Shown here in pieces: positions 1 through 8,703 of a stretch of 64,000 nucleotides of DNA (the first letter of the stretch is position 1; each line of letters begins with the position of its first letter). A model generated the notes under the pieces. It had not been told where the DNA came from, did no database searches, and worked only from the letters and a program-made list of their open reading frames with translations. Made by a program: the position numbers and the translations under genes. Where the stretch lies: positions 1 through 64,000 of the forward strand of contig JAHBWH010000005.1 in the NCBI GenBank assembly GCA_019637115.1, given 5' to 3'. The stretch is from Myxococcales bacterium (GTDB lineage: Bacteria > Myxococcota_A > Polyangia > Polyangiales > Houyiibacteriaceae).

Positions 1-138
1 CCCGACCGCGACGCGCGATGGCGCCCAACCGCGCCGCTTGATGGCGCCCGACCGCGACGCGCGATGGCGCCCGACCGCGACGCTTGATGGCAACCGACCG
101 CGACGCTTGATGGCAACCGACCGCGACGCGCGCTGGGG
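1..138. repeat. 23-bp tandem repeat, six copies
   Basis: Six head-to-tail 23-bp units fill positions 1-23, 24-46, 47-69, 70-92, 93-115 and 116-138, each close to CCGACCGCGACGC followed by a GATGGC-like tail. A degenerate seventh unit may start at 139. The array touches the window edge, so it may extend upstream. The units have no spacers, so it is not a CRISPR array. No gene is visible before the lipoprotein at 393, and the rest of 139-392 holds nothing else I can name. Confidence 0.85.
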
Positions 139-392
139 CTCGACGGCGACGCGCCGAGCCGCCCAACCGCCGCGACGCACTCAGGCCGAGCGCCACGCCA
201 AGGCCGATGGGCGTCATGTCGTGAGACACGTGGCGGCGGGCCACGGCGGGCGCGCGTATGTGGCGTGCTCGCCGCGCAAGCACGTCGTGACACGGCGCGC
301 GCGCACGCACGCTTTGCACGCCCCGACGCGAATCCATGAGTTTTCTCAGCTCGCACGGGCGTTGCTACGTGGAGCGCAGGGGGGTCAGGTCG

Positions 393-1406
393 ATGCGCGG
401 GACGTTTCAGCTCGCTTGGCTCGCGCTCGTCGCGGGTTGTTACCTCTTCCTCGACGATGACGCGGCGCGCTTCGACGCCGAGCACGGAGACGCCGGAACG
501 GAGCATTGCGCGACGTTCTTGGCCGACCCGGTGGTGCGCTGCCCATCGCGCGCGGCGTACGGGGCACCCGTGACGATCGAGGTCGGCACGACCTACCGAG
601 GTTGCTGCGCCGGGGGTGAGCTCATCGCGCGCGCGCGCCACACCTCGCTCGGCGTGCACGACGTCTTCGTCGAGGGGCGCGTGTGCGAGTGCTGCACGGG
701 CTGCCCATGCATCGGGCCGCTGCTCACGACGACCTTGACGGTCGAGGACCTCCCGCGCGGTCGCAACGTCTTCCGCGCGGGCTCGACCTCGTGCGTCGTC
801 GACGTCGTCGAGGAGGCCGAGTGCGTCGCCGTGGCCGCCGCCGAGCTCCGTATCCCGCGCGTGCTCTTCCCGCACAGCCCCTTCGGCTTCACCCTACGCA
901 GCGAGCTCTCGGCGTGCGGATGTACACCTCGGCTCAGCGCGAACGCGCTCGGCTACGGCGCCGCGCTCTGTGGCTGCGGTGAGTGCGAGGACGAAGCGAC
1001 GCGCTACGAGATGGCCTATTTCGGGCCGCCGCTCTCGAACGCGCTCGCCATCGACGGCGCGGTCCACCCCGTCTCGCAGCGTCAGCCGGAGAGCTGTGCG
1101 CTCGTCTCGGCCCGCTTCGAGATCGTGCCCCCGGACTGGAGCGCGCGGCGCTTCGGCCCTCCGATCTGGTGGGTGCACGCCGTAGGCGTCGGCGAGCAGC
1201 CGGCGTGCTGCACGCCGCAGGCCGGCGTCGACCTGAACCCGACGGCGGGCCACGAGTGGCACGTCGGCTTGCGCGATTGCACGCCCCCCTGTGGATGCGA
1301 GGGCCCGCGGAGTCGGCTCGACGCGTGGGCCCCGCTCGGGCCCCTCGGACCCGGCGGCTACGCGCTCCGTGACGAGGTCATGGCGCTCGCCTTCCACGTC
1401 CCGTGA
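393..1406 (+). CDS. Cys-rich lipoprotein, tandem paralogue A
   Basis: Predicted lipoprotein of 337 aa with unknown function. The start at 393 puts a short signal peptide ahead of the lipobox LVAGC; an in-frame ATG at 336 would add 19 unlikely residues. The mature part has many Cys in fixed clusters (GCCAGGELI, CECCTGCPC, CGCTP, CGCGEC, CTPPCGCEGP) that suggest disulfides outside the cytoplasm. It is clearly paralogous to the next gene (1877-2914): blocks such as PRVLFPxSxFGFT and LDAWxPLGPLxPGGY are shared in the same order. No known enzyme motif is visible. A structural or binding role at the cell surface is only a guess. Confidence 0.8.
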   Translation: MRGTFQLAWLALVAGCYLFLDDDAARFDAEHGDAGTEHCATFLADPVVRCPSRAAYGAPVTIEVGTTYRGCCAGGELIARARHTSLGVHDVFVEGRVCECCTGCPCIGPLLTTTLTVEDLPRGRNVFRAGSTSCVVDVVEEAECVAVAAAELRIPRVLFPHSPFGFTLRSELSACGCTPRLSANALGYGAALCGCGECEDEATRYEMAYFGPPLSNALAIDGAVHPVSQRQPESCALVSARFEIVPPDWSARRFGPPIWWVHAVGVGEQPACCTPQAGVDLNPTAGHEWHVGLRDCTPPCGCEGPRSRLDAWAPLGPLGPGGYALRDEVMALAFHVP

Positions 1407-1470
1407 CGGACCGGCCCGCACGTCCCGTCACGGCGTCCGACGACCGCGACGACCGCGGCCGGCCTGAGAT

Positions 1471-1640
1471 CGTCCACGTCCACGTCCACGACGTCCACGT
1501 CCACGACGTCCACGTCCACGTCCACGTCCACGTCCACGTCCACGTCCACGTCCACGTCCACGACGTCCACGTCCACGTGCGCGTGCGCGTGCGCGTGCGC
1601 GTCCACGTCCACGTCCGTGTGCGCGTGCGCGTGCGCGATC
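1471..1640. repeat. GTCCAC hexanucleotide microsatellite
   Basis: About 170 bp of (GTCCAC)n interrupted by GACGTC trimers. Around 1576-1600 and 1619-1637 it changes to alternating GCGCGT/GTGCGC units, a purine-pyrimidine alternation that can form Z-DNA. It fills the gap between the two paralogous lipoprotein genes (1407-1876). I see no gene there. The Asp-Val and His-Val reading frames come from the repeat. Confidence 0.9.
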
Positions 1641-1876
1641 GAACATCGGTCGAGGTTCCGGGTCGACGAGATCGACGACCACGACCGCGTCGCATCACGA
1701 GCGTCACGGCGCGCTGGCTTCCACGTTCCGCGCACGAATCGCGCCGACAGGTCGCGGCCCGGCACGCTCTGGCACGCCCCGTCCTGATGTTCGTGTGACG
1801 TGTTCGCGTGGATCTTCGAGGGGCCCATGGCGCCCGGCGTGTGCATGAACGTTGCTTACGGCACACTACGAACACC

Positions 1877-2914
1877 ATGCGCGCCGCCTTCCTCGCTTCG
1901 CTGCTGCTCTTCGGCTGCTACCTCCACCGCGACACCGGACCGGACGCGGCCATCGACGGGGGGCCCACCCCCGACGCTCCGTGGCCCATCGACGCGGGCC
2001 CCGGTTGCGAACCAATCCGGGTCGTCTCCAGCGCGCTCGCGTGCCCCTCACAGGCGACGGTCGGCGAGCCCGTCACCGTGCAGGTCACGGCGACGCACGG
2101 TGGCTGTTGCCGAGGCGGCGAGCTCATCCCGCGCGTCACGTCCCCCACTCCTTTCACGCGGTCCATCGCGCTCGACGGCTACGTGTGCGAGTGCTGCGCC
2201 GAGTGCCTCTGCCTCGGCCCAATCCTCGAGCGTGACGTCACGCTCCACGATCTCCCGGTCGGCCGGACGACGGTCCGCGCAGGCGACGCGAGCTGCGTGA
2301 TCGAGGTCGTCGACGCGGGCGAGTGCGCACCGATGGGCGTCGACGACCTGCGGATGCCGCGCGTGCTCTTCCCGCGGAGCACCTTCGGCTTCACGGGCCG
2401 CAGCAACACGAGCGGTTGCTCGTGCAACCCGCGGCTGACGAGCGGACCGCTCGGCTACGCGGCGGAGCTCTGCGACTGCTGCGAGCTCTGTGACTGCATC
2501 GATCCCCCCTACGAGGTCTCGTACTTCGGGGCGCCGCCGGGCGGCGCGCTGGTGCTCGACGGCGCACGCTACGACATCGACCGACGCTCTGCCGACAGCT
2601 GCCCACCCGTGGAGGCGCGCCTCGAGCTCGTCCCTCCCGACGAGTCCGTCCTCCGCGACGGCCCCGCGATCTGGTGGCTGCGGCTGCGCGGCGAGAGCCC
2701 CTACGCGGACTGCTGCGGCCCGAGCGCTGGCGTCGACGTCACGTCCTCGGGCGCGAACGAGTGGCGGGTACAGCTCCGCGACTGCACGCCGCCGTGCCGC
2801 TGCGCCGGTCCGCCCGCGCAGCTCGACGCCTGGATGCCCCTCGGCCCGCTCGCCCCTGGCGGCTACCTGGTCCGCTACGGCGCCTCGGAGCTCTCGTTCA
2901 TGGTGCCGCGCTGA
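1877..2914 (+). CDS. Cys-rich lipoprotein, tandem paralogue B
   Basis: Predicted lipoprotein of 345 aa and a paralogue of 393-1406. The start at 1877 gives MRAAFLASLLLFGC, a compact signal peptide with lipobox LFGC, followed by a DAAIDGG-type linker. Conserved Cys blocks are GGCCRGGELI, CECCAECLC, CSCNPRL, CDCCELCDC and CTPPCRCAGP. Both copies end with a LDAWxPLGPL block and a short beta-rich tail. I do not recognise the family. Two adjacent copies imply a tandem duplication. The C-terminal codons and stop lie inside a 56-bp direct repeat that also carries a hairpin. Confidence 0.8.
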   Translation: MRAAFLASLLLFGCYLHRDTGPDAAIDGGPTPDAPWPIDAGPGCEPIRVVSSALACPSQATVGEPVTVQVTATHGGCCRGGELIPRVTSPTPFTRSIALDGYVCECCAECLCLGPILERDVTLHDLPVGRTTVRAGDASCVIEVVDAGECAPMGVDDLRMPRVLFPRSTFGFTGRSNTSGCSCNPRLTSGPLGYAAELCDCCELCDCIDPPYEVSYFGAPPGGALVLDGARYDIDRRSADSCPPVEARLELVPPDESVLRDGPAIWWLRLRGESPYADCCGPSAGVDVTSSGANEWRVQLRDCTPPCRCAGPPAQLDAWMPLGPLAPGGYLVRYGASELSFMVPR

Positions 2915-2926
2915 CTCATGTAGCGA

Positions 2927-2949
2927 GGGCGGGCTGCTCCATCCCGCCC
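2927..2949 (+). terminator. hairpin after lipoprotein gene B
   Basis: GGGCGGG at 2927-2933 pairs with CCCGCCC at 2943-2949 around a 9-nt loop, 13 nt past the stop. There is no T-tract, so intrinsic termination is uncertain. The same hairpin recurs at 3004-3026. Confidence 0.45.
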
Positions 2950-3003
2950 TGACGCACGCAGAGGAGCCGCCGAACGATGGTGCCGCGCTGACTCGTGTAG
3001 CGA

Positions 3004-3026
3004 GGGCGGGCTGCTCCATCCCGCCC
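3004..3026 (+). terminator. second copy of the same hairpin
   Basis: GGGCGGG at 3004-3010 pairs with CCCGCCC at 3020-3026 with an identical loop, as part of the 56-bp duplication. It lies 58 nt before the start of the GH13 gene. Confidence 0.4.
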
Positions 3027-3083
3027 TGACGCTCGCCGAGGGGCCTCTGAAAGCGAACCGAAGGAAGCGCACGAAAAAGGCGT

Positions 3084-4787
3084 TTGCGCGAACCTCGTCG
3101 ACGTTCGAAGTTGTGGACCGCCGTGTCTCGCTTCCTCTTGGTCCTCACGCTCCTCGTCGCGTGCACCGCCGACGACCTCGACGCCGAGCCGCCGCCGATC
3201 GCGACCCACGTCGGCGACTGGCGCGACGAGGTCATCTACCAGCTCGTCACCGACCGCTTCGCCAACGGCGACACCAGCAACGACGTGCTCGACGGGATCG
3301 GGCCGACCCCCGACGACCTCACCCGCCACCAGGGCGGCGACTGGGCCGGGGTCGTCGACCGCCTCGGCTACATCAAGACCCTCGGCGCGACCGCGATCTG
3401 GATCTCGCCGCTGGTCGCGAACGTGGACCGAACCGACACCGAGGACGGCTACCACGGCTATTGGGGCACCGACTTCACCCAGCCAAACCCTCGCTTCGGC
3501 GACCTCCGCGCGCTGCGACGCCTGGTGCGTCGCGCCCACGAGGAAGACCTGCGCGTCATCGTCGACATCGTGACGAACCACAGCGGTCGCGTCTTCTCGT
3601 ACGACCTCGACCGGAGCGGCACCATCGAGCCGAACGAGATCGAGCCGCCCTACCGCGCCGAGGGTTACGACGTGCCGCTGATCTACACGCACGAGACGCG
3701 GCTGTGGGGCGCGGACGGCGCGCCCTTCGTGCTTGGCGACGAGCACTTCCGGCGGCGCGGCCTCGGCAACCTCAACGTCTTCGAGGAGAAGATCTTCGGT
3801 GACTTCCCGACCGGCCTGCGCGACCTCGACGCGAGCCGAGGCGACATCGTCGACGCGCTCGTCGAGACCTATACGCGCTGGGTGCTCGAGACCGACGTCG
3901 ACGGCTTCCGGATCGACGTCGTCCCCCACGTCGAGGACGAGTTCTGGCCCGAGTTCGGCGCGCGGCTCCGCGCCCGCCTCGCCGCGCACGGCAAGCACCG
4001 CTTCTTGCTCCTCGGCGAGGTCTTCATGGGAGACACGTTCTCGCTCGCTCGTTACACGGGCGAGACAGGGGCGCTCGACAGCGTCTTCGACTTTCGCACG
4101 AAGTTCCTCGTCATCGACGCCGTCATCCTGGACGGCGGCCCGCCCTCGATGGCGGTCGGCCCCCTCGAGACCGAGCGCGCGGCCTACCGCCCCTTCGAGC
4201 AACCGAGCGGGATCGGCGCCTCGCCCTGGGAGGCCCGCGCCGTCATGGCCGACAACCACGACACGTGGCGCCTGCGCGGCGAGCTCGACCGGCTCGACAC
4301 CGCGAAGCTGGCGCTCCTCGTGGTACTGACGAGCGAGGGCATCCCCTGCCTCTACTACGGCACCGAGCAGGAGCTGCGCGGTCAGGGTGGAGGTGGCAGC
4401 CGCGAGCGGCTCTGGGACACAGGCTACCGCACCGACACGCCGACGTTCCGGTGGCTGCAGCACCTCATCGCCCTCCGACGCGCGCACCTGGCGCTGCAAC
4501 GCGGCACGCAGCGCGTGCGCTACGCCAGCGAGAACGACGGACGCAGCGACGAGGACGACGCGGGCATGCTGGCGTACGAGCGAGCCTTCGACGGCGAGCG
4601 CTTGCTCGTCGCCTTCAACGTCCACGCGCTGAAGGCGAGCGTCGCGGACGTCCCGACGGGGTTCCCCGTGGGCGCCGAGCTGCGCAACCTGCTCGAGCCG
4701 AACGATGCGCGCCGCTGGACGGTCCAACCCGGTGGCGTCGTCACGCTCGCGCTCGAGGCCCGCGAGCCCGTGCTGTTGGCGCGCTGA
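3084..4787 (+). CDS. GH13 alpha-amylase-family lipoprotein
   Basis: Secreted glycoside hydrolase of family 13, expected to cut or rearrange alpha-glucans (starch, glycogen, maltodextrin) at the cell envelope. The protein has 567 aa. The TTG start at 3084 follows an AAAAAGG stretch and leads into a signal peptide with lipobox LLVAC. The four GH13 regions are present in order: DIVTNH, GFRIDVV with nucleophile D278, GEVF with acid/base E312, and ADNHD with D393. The C-terminal 100 residues resemble the usual beta-sandwich domain C. The next gene is a GH1 lipoprotein on the same strand, so the two may degrade sugars together. The exact substrate cannot be read from the sequence. Confidence 0.9.
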   Translation: MREPRRRSKLWTAVSRFLLVLTLLVACTADDLDAEPPPIATHVGDWRDEVIYQLVTDRFANGDTSNDVLDGIGPTPDDLTRHQGGDWAGVVDRLGYIKTLGATAIWISPLVANVDRTDTEDGYHGYWGTDFTQPNPRFGDLRALRRLVRRAHEEDLRVIVDIVTNHSGRVFSYDLDRSGTIEPNEIEPPYRAEGYDVPLIYTHETRLWGADGAPFVLGDEHFRRRGLGNLNVFEEKIFGDFPTGLRDLDASRGDIVDALVETYTRWVLETDVDGFRIDVVPHVEDEFWPEFGARLRARLAAHGKHRFLLLGEVFMGDTFSLARYTGETGALDSVFDFRTKFLVIDAVILDGGPPSMAVGPLETERAAYRPFEQPSGIGASPWEARAVMADNHDTWRLRGELDRLDTAKLALLVVLTSEGIPCLYYGTEQELRGQGGGGSRERLWDTGYRTDTPTFRWLQHLIALRRAHLALQRGTQRVRYASENDGRSDEDDAGMLAYERAFDGERLLVAFNVHALKASVADVPTGFPVGAELRNLLEPNDARRWTVQPGGVVTLALEAREPVLLAR

Positions 4788-4904
4788 GCCTTCGCGACGA
4801 AGCTCTCGAACGCCCAGACAGCGAACGCTGCTCGCATTTCATTTGGTGCGAAACGGGCTCGCGTCTGCTTGCCGCGGCGCGCGTGACGCGCTTTCGTTCC
4901 CGAC

Positions 4905-6479
4905 ATGCGCCGCTTGCTCTTCCTCTCCTTCGCCTCGTTCGCGCTGCTCGGCTGCGGCGGCGACGACGCCTCCGACCCGATCGACTTCCCCGCCGCCGGC
5001 CCGGTCGGCGGCGCTGCGGGCGCGTCCAGCTTCACCTTCGGGGCGGCGACGGCCGCCGCGCAGATCGAGGACCTGAACGTCGACTCGGATTGGTACGTGT
5101 GGACCCTCCCACAGGCCGAGGGCGGCCTCGGCAACGGCGAGCACGTCGGGGAGGCCGTGCAGGGCTACACGCGGCAGGTGGCCGACAACGGCCTCGTGGC
5201 GGAGATGAACCTCGACGCCTACCGCTTCAACCCGAGCTGGGCGCGCATCGAGCCCCAGCGCGACCAGATCGACGAGGAGGCCCTCGCCCACTACGGCGAG
5301 GTCATCGACGACCTCGTCGCGCGGGGCATCAAGCCGATGCTCACGGTCCACCACTTCTCGAGCCCGATCTGGGTCGACGACCCGCGGCGGGTGGGGCCCT
5401 GCGCGGGCGACCCGAGCGACACCGACCTCTGCGGCTGGCACCACCCGACGGGCGCCGACGAGATCATCGCCGAGATCGCCGAGTTCGCGGGGCTGCTCGC
5501 GCGCACCTACGGCGACCGCGTCGACGAGTGGTGCTCGCTCAACGAGCCCGTGAACTACCTCCTCGCCTCCTACGGCCTCGACGTCTTCCCGCCCGGCCGC
5601 AACCTCCTCCTCGGCGACTTCGATCAGCTCGTGGACGCCTTCCGCAACTACATCCGCGCCCACGCCGCCATCTACGACGCGATCATGGCGAACGACACGG
5701 TCGACGCGGACGGCGACGGCGTGGCGGCGCACGTCGGCCTCACGCTCTCGGTCGCGTCGTGGATCCCCGCGTTCCGCAACGCCCGCACGACGCGGCCGCA
5801 GGACGTCGCGGCGACCGAGGCGGTCGAGTACGTCTACCATCGCTTCTTCGTCGAATCGATTCTGAACGGGACCTTCGACGCCGACCTCGACGGTGACCCC
5901 GAGGAGACCCACCCGGACTGGACGGGCAAGCTCGACTTCCTCGGGGTGCAGTACTACTTCCGCGCGGGCGTGACCGGCTCGCCCGGCCTCATCCCGCGCG
6001 TCGGAGCGACGCCTTGCTTCGGCGAGTTCGACTTCGGCGCGTGCATCCCGCCCGAGGACGAGACGAAGTGGGTGCCGACGATGCACTACGAGTTCTGGGA
6101 GCCGGGCATCTACGAGATCCTGGTGGACTTCTCGACCCGCTGGCCGAACCTGCCTCTCTCGGTCACCGAGTCGGGCATCGCGGCCGAGGTCGGCCGGCGC
6201 CGCGCCGAGCACGTCGTGCGCAGCCTCGAGCAGATCGCGCGCGCCCGCGAGGAGGGCGTCGACGTGCGCGGCTACTACCACTGGTCGCTCATGGACAACT
6301 TCGAGTGGGCGGAGGGCTACGAGCCCCGCTTCGGCCTCTACCGCGTGAACCTCGACACCTACGCCCGCGCCGCGACCGAGGGCGCCGTCGTGCTCGGCGA
6401 GATCGCGGGCGCCCGCCGGATGACGCGCGCGCACCGGGAGACCTACGGCGGCCTCGGCCCGATGACGCCCGAGGAGTGA
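4905..6479 (+). CDS. GH1 beta-glucosidase-family lipoprotein
   Basis: Family 1 glycoside hydrolase of 524 aa, expected to release sugars from beta-glucosides or related glycosides. The signal peptide ends in lipobox LLGC at the N-terminus, so it should be lipid-anchored, which is less common for this mostly cytoplasmic family. The acid/base motif is LNEPVNY (E214) and the nucleophile motif is VTESG (E422). The downstream block [16 protein letters not shown] is a strong GH1 signature. It follows the GH13 gene with 117 nt between them, so both may serve extracellular carbohydrate use. Confidence 0.92.
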   Translation: MRRLLFLSFASFALLGCGGDDASDPIDFPAAGPVGGAAGASSFTFGAATAAAQIEDLNVDSDWYVWTLPQAEGGLGNGEHVGEAVQGYTRQVADNGLVAEMNLDAYRFNPSWARIEPQRDQIDEEALAHYGEVIDDLVARGIKPMLTVHHFSSPIWVDDPRRVGPCAGDPSDTDLCGWHHPTGADEIIAEIAEFAGLLARTYGDRVDEWCSLNEPVNYLLASYGLDVFPPGRNLLLGDFDQLVDAFRNYIRAHAAIYDAIMANDTVDADGDGVAAHVGLTLSVASWIPAFRNARTTRPQDVAATEAVEYVYHRFFVESILNGTFDADLDGDPEETHPDWTGKLDFLGVQYYFRAGVTGSPGLIPRVGATPCFGEFDFGACIPPEDETKWVPTMHYEFWEPGIYEILVDFSTRWPNLPLSVTESGIAAEVGRRRAEHVVRSLEQIARAREEGVDVRGYYHWSLMDNFEWAEGYEPRFGLYRVNLDTYARAATEGAVVLGEIAGARRMTRAHRETYGGLGPMTPEE

Positions 6480-6507
6480 GCGGCGCCGCCTCAGCGGCGT
6501 CCGCGGT

Positions 6508-6542
6508 GTCTCGGTATTCGGTGTCTCGTCTCGGTATTCGGT
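6508..6542. repeat. 15-bp direct repeat
   Basis: GTCTCGGTATTCGGT occurs at 6508-6522 and 6528-6542, in the gap after the GH1 gene. It is more A/T-rich than its surroundings. Function unknown. Confidence 0.7.
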
Positions 6543-6600
6543 ACCTCGTATCTCGCGAGCCGCGGTGGCCGTCGCGCCGCAAGACCCCTACCCTTGCGCC

Positions 6601-7296
6601 ATGGCGCGCCCCGACGACATCGTCACCCTCGAGACCCTGCACGATCCGATCGAGGCCGAGATGCGCGTCGAGATCTTGCGCAGCGCCGGGATCGACGCCG
6701 AGGTGCCCGGGCTCGAGCACCGCCAGATGCTCGGCGTGCTCGGCGCGTACGTGCCGCTCCCGCTGCGGGTCCGCCGCGAAGACGCCGCGCACGCGCGAGA
6801 GATCCTCGAGGGCCTCGAGGACCCCGACGCGCTGCTCGAGGCCCCCGTCGGCGACCCCGTCCCGCCCGCGGGAGAGGGCCCCTACCGCGGCGGAGAGGCG
6901 GTCGACAGCAGCTATCGCGACCAACGCCTCAAGCGCGTCGCCGCCTTCTGCGCGCTGGTCCTCCCCGGCACCGCGCACTTCTATGCGCGCGAGTCGACCA
7001 CGGGGTGGGTCCTGCTCGGGCTGCAGGTGAGCGCGCTCGCGCTGGGGGTGACCTTCGCGCCAGCGTTCCTCGCGGCGGTCCCGGTGGTGCTCGCGTACGA
7101 CTTCGTGGGCAGCCTGCGCGCCTGTGACCGCTTCAACCGCGGCGAACCGCGCGCTCCAGGCGCGCAGCTCGCCCGCTCGCCGCTCGCGATCGCGATGGCG
7201 GGCGCGGCGGTCTTCGCAGCGCCCCACCTCGCGCCCTACCTCGACGGCGAGGCCGTGGAGCGCGACTCCTACGACGCCTTCTATGGCTCCTACTGA
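6601..7296 (+). CDS. DUF2007-like N-terminus plus membrane segments
   Basis: Predicted 231-aa protein. Residues about 6-75 (VTLETLHDPIEAEMRVEILRSAG onward) resemble the DUF2007 'putative signal transducing' fold, in which a short beta-alpha-beta unit reads as xLxxFxxxxEAxxxxxxLxxxGI. After a Gly/Pro linker come two or three hydrophobic segments (about 118-175 and 200-215), in a layout like small TM2-type membrane proteins. The start at 6601 is favoured over 6565 because TACCCT sits at 6589-6594, 6 nt before this ATG, matching the leaderless pattern of other genes here. Role unknown. Confidence 0.75.
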   Translation: MARPDDIVTLETLHDPIEAEMRVEILRSAGIDAEVPGLEHRQMLGVLGAYVPLPLRVRREDAAHAREILEGLEDPDALLEAPVGDPVPPAGEGPYRGGEAVDSSYRDQRLKRVAAFCALVLPGTAHFYARESTTGWVLLGLQVSALALGVTFAPAFLAAVPVVLAYDFVGSLRACDRFNRGEPRAPGAQLARSPLAIAMAGAAVFAAPHLAPYLDGEAVERDSYDAFYGSY

Positions 7297-7403
7297 CCCT
7301 GCACGTCGTGCCCGTCGCGCCCTCGAGCGCGACGCTCGGCGCTTGGCGGAGGACGGGCCGAGGTCGAACAGAGGCGGGCCTCGCGCGCGACGCTCGACAC
7401 GAT

Positions 7404-7494
7404 GGGTCGCGCCCTCGCGCGCGACGCTCGACGCGCCACGGACACCGCGGCGACGCGCGTGCTCGGGTCGCGCCCTCGCGCGCGACGCTCGACG
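7404..7494. repeat. 30-bp direct repeat, two perfect copies
   Basis: A 30-bp sequence starting GGGTCGCGCCCTCGCGCGCG is present at 7404-7433 and 7465-7494. Shorter relatives lie at 7317-7342 and 7381-7398. They occupy the 359-bp gap between the genes ending at 7296 and starting at 7656. I see no gene in this gap. Confidence 0.8.
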
Positions 7495-7655
7495 TCTGGC
7501 GCGCGGACCGGCCGCTCTGCCCAGGACCACCCTGCCTAGGCCAATCCGCCGAGCACCACTAGCGGGTGCCCCCAGCGGTCCATCGAGCACGGACGGCGCC
7601 GAAACGACATCGAACCCGGTTCCAGAGGAGGGCGCGCGTGCGGTAGGCTGCGCGC

Positions 7656-8501
7656 ATGATTCGCGCGCTCGTCGCCGTCCTGCTCTTGACGTTCGTGGTG
7701 CCCACGGCCGAGGCGCAGCGGAACAACCCGCTCATCCGCCAGGGACAAGAGCTCTACGACGAGCTCCGCTACGAAGAGGCGCTCCAGGTGCTCTCGGCCG
7801 CGCTCGTGCGCGCCGGCAACTCCGAGCAGGATCGGGTCACGATCTACCAGGTCCTCGCCTTCACCTACCTCGCCCTCGGGCGACGCGAGGAGGCCGACGG
7901 CGCGTTCCGGAGCCTCCTCGCCATCCGGCCGGAGTACGCGACGCCGACCGACCTCTCGCCGCGCTTCCGCGAGTTCTTCGACCAGTCCCGCCAGCAATGG
8001 GAGGCGGACGGACAGCCCGGGGTCGCCACCGCGCCCCCGCCCCCCGTCACGATCGCGCACGTCTCGCCCGCGCAGGCCGACCCCGGGACCGAGGTGCCGC
8101 TCAGCGCGACCCTCGACGACCCCTCCGGCCGGGTCGAGCGCGTCGTCGTCGCCTACCGCCAAGGGACGAGCGACGTCTTCCGCCGCCTCGACTGTGAGCT
8201 CGGCGCGGACGGCACGTACTCGGCCACCATCCCCGGAGAGGACGTCGGCCCCCCGCTCGTCGAGTACTACTTCGAGGCCCTCGACGGCGCCGGCCTCCCC
8301 GTGGCCGCCCGCGGAGACGTCGCCGCTCCGCTCCGAATCGCCGTGGAGGGTGGAGGCTCGGTCTTCGGCAAGTGGTGGTTCTGGACCATCGTCGGCGCGG
8401 TCGTCGTCGGCGCAGCCGTCGCCACGGCGGTCATCGTCACCCGCCCAGGCGACCCGGTCATCCCGCCCGGCCAGGGCACGCTGATCATCAACGTGCGCTG
8501 A
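7656..8501 (+). CDS. secreted or periplasmic TPR protein with C-terminal membrane anchor
   Basis: Protein of 281 aa with a Sec signal peptide (cleavage likely after PTAEA). Residues about 30-100 form TPR-like helices (ELYDELRYEEALQVLSAAL; YLALGRREEADGAFRSLL). They are followed by a beta-rich domain around 125-215, a transmembrane helix near residues 232-258 (WWFWTIVGAVVVGAAVATAV) and a short tail. Similar TPR plus anchor proteins are common in myxobacteria; their function is not established. TAGGCT ends 6 nt before the ATG. A hairpin follows the stop at 8517. Confidence 0.8.
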   Translation: MIRALVAVLLLTFVVPTAEAQRNNPLIRQGQELYDELRYEEALQVLSAALVRAGNSEQDRVTIYQVLAFTYLALGRREEADGAFRSLLAIRPEYATPTDLSPRFREFFDQSRQQWEADGQPGVATAPPPPVTIAHVSPAQADPGTEVPLSATLDDPSGRVERVVVAYRQGTSDVFRRLDCELGADGTYSATIPGEDVGPPLVEYYFEALDGAGLPVAARGDVAAPLRIAVEGGGSVFGKWWFWTIVGAVVVGAAVATAVIVTRPGDPVIPPGQGTLIINVR

Positions 8502-8516
8502 GGCCCGACACCCGCC

Positions 8517-8539
8517 CCGACACCCGCCCGGGGTGTCGG
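8517..8539 (+). terminator. hairpin after TPR gene
   Basis: CCGACACCC (8517-8525) pairs perfectly with GGGTGTCGG (8531-8539) around a 5-nt loop, 16 nt past the stop. There is no clear T-tract. Confidence 0.55.
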
Positions 8540-8703
8540 AATACCGGCGGCCAGGCCTAAAACCGACGTTGTTCCGGCGCCTTACGCAGTGCCCGGGCGG
8601 GTGCCGGGCCGGGCGACCGCGTCGATCGCGATACACGACATCTCGCCCCGCGCACGGGTCACTCGACCGCGAAGTGTCACACCCCTCCCGTAGCCTGCGG
8701 GTC

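Larger units (their letters stand above)
2900..3032. repeat. 56-bp direct repeat containing stop codon and hairpin
   Basis: Positions 2900-2955 recur at 2977-3032 with one mismatch. Each copy begins with the last codons and the TGA of the upstream lipoprotein gene and then carries the inverted repeat GGGCGGG...CCCGCCC. The second copy is outside any gene, so it looks like a duplicated 3'-end cassette. Confidence 0.85.

Noticed and set aside
1-138. Possible CRISPR array
   Set aside because: The 23-bp units are contiguous and have no spacers.
1358-1878. Overlapping minus- and plus-strand frames rich in Asp-Val or His-Val
   Set aside because: They are read directly from the GTCCAC repeat and have no start signal or homology; the microsatellite explains them.
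2916-4727. 603-codon open frame on the minus strand opposite the GH13 gene
   Set aside because: It is antisense to a GH13 gene with all catalytic motifs; long antisense frames are expected at this GC content.
7404-7494. Possible CRISPR array
   Set aside because: There are only two perfect copies, no set of unique spacers and no cas genes.
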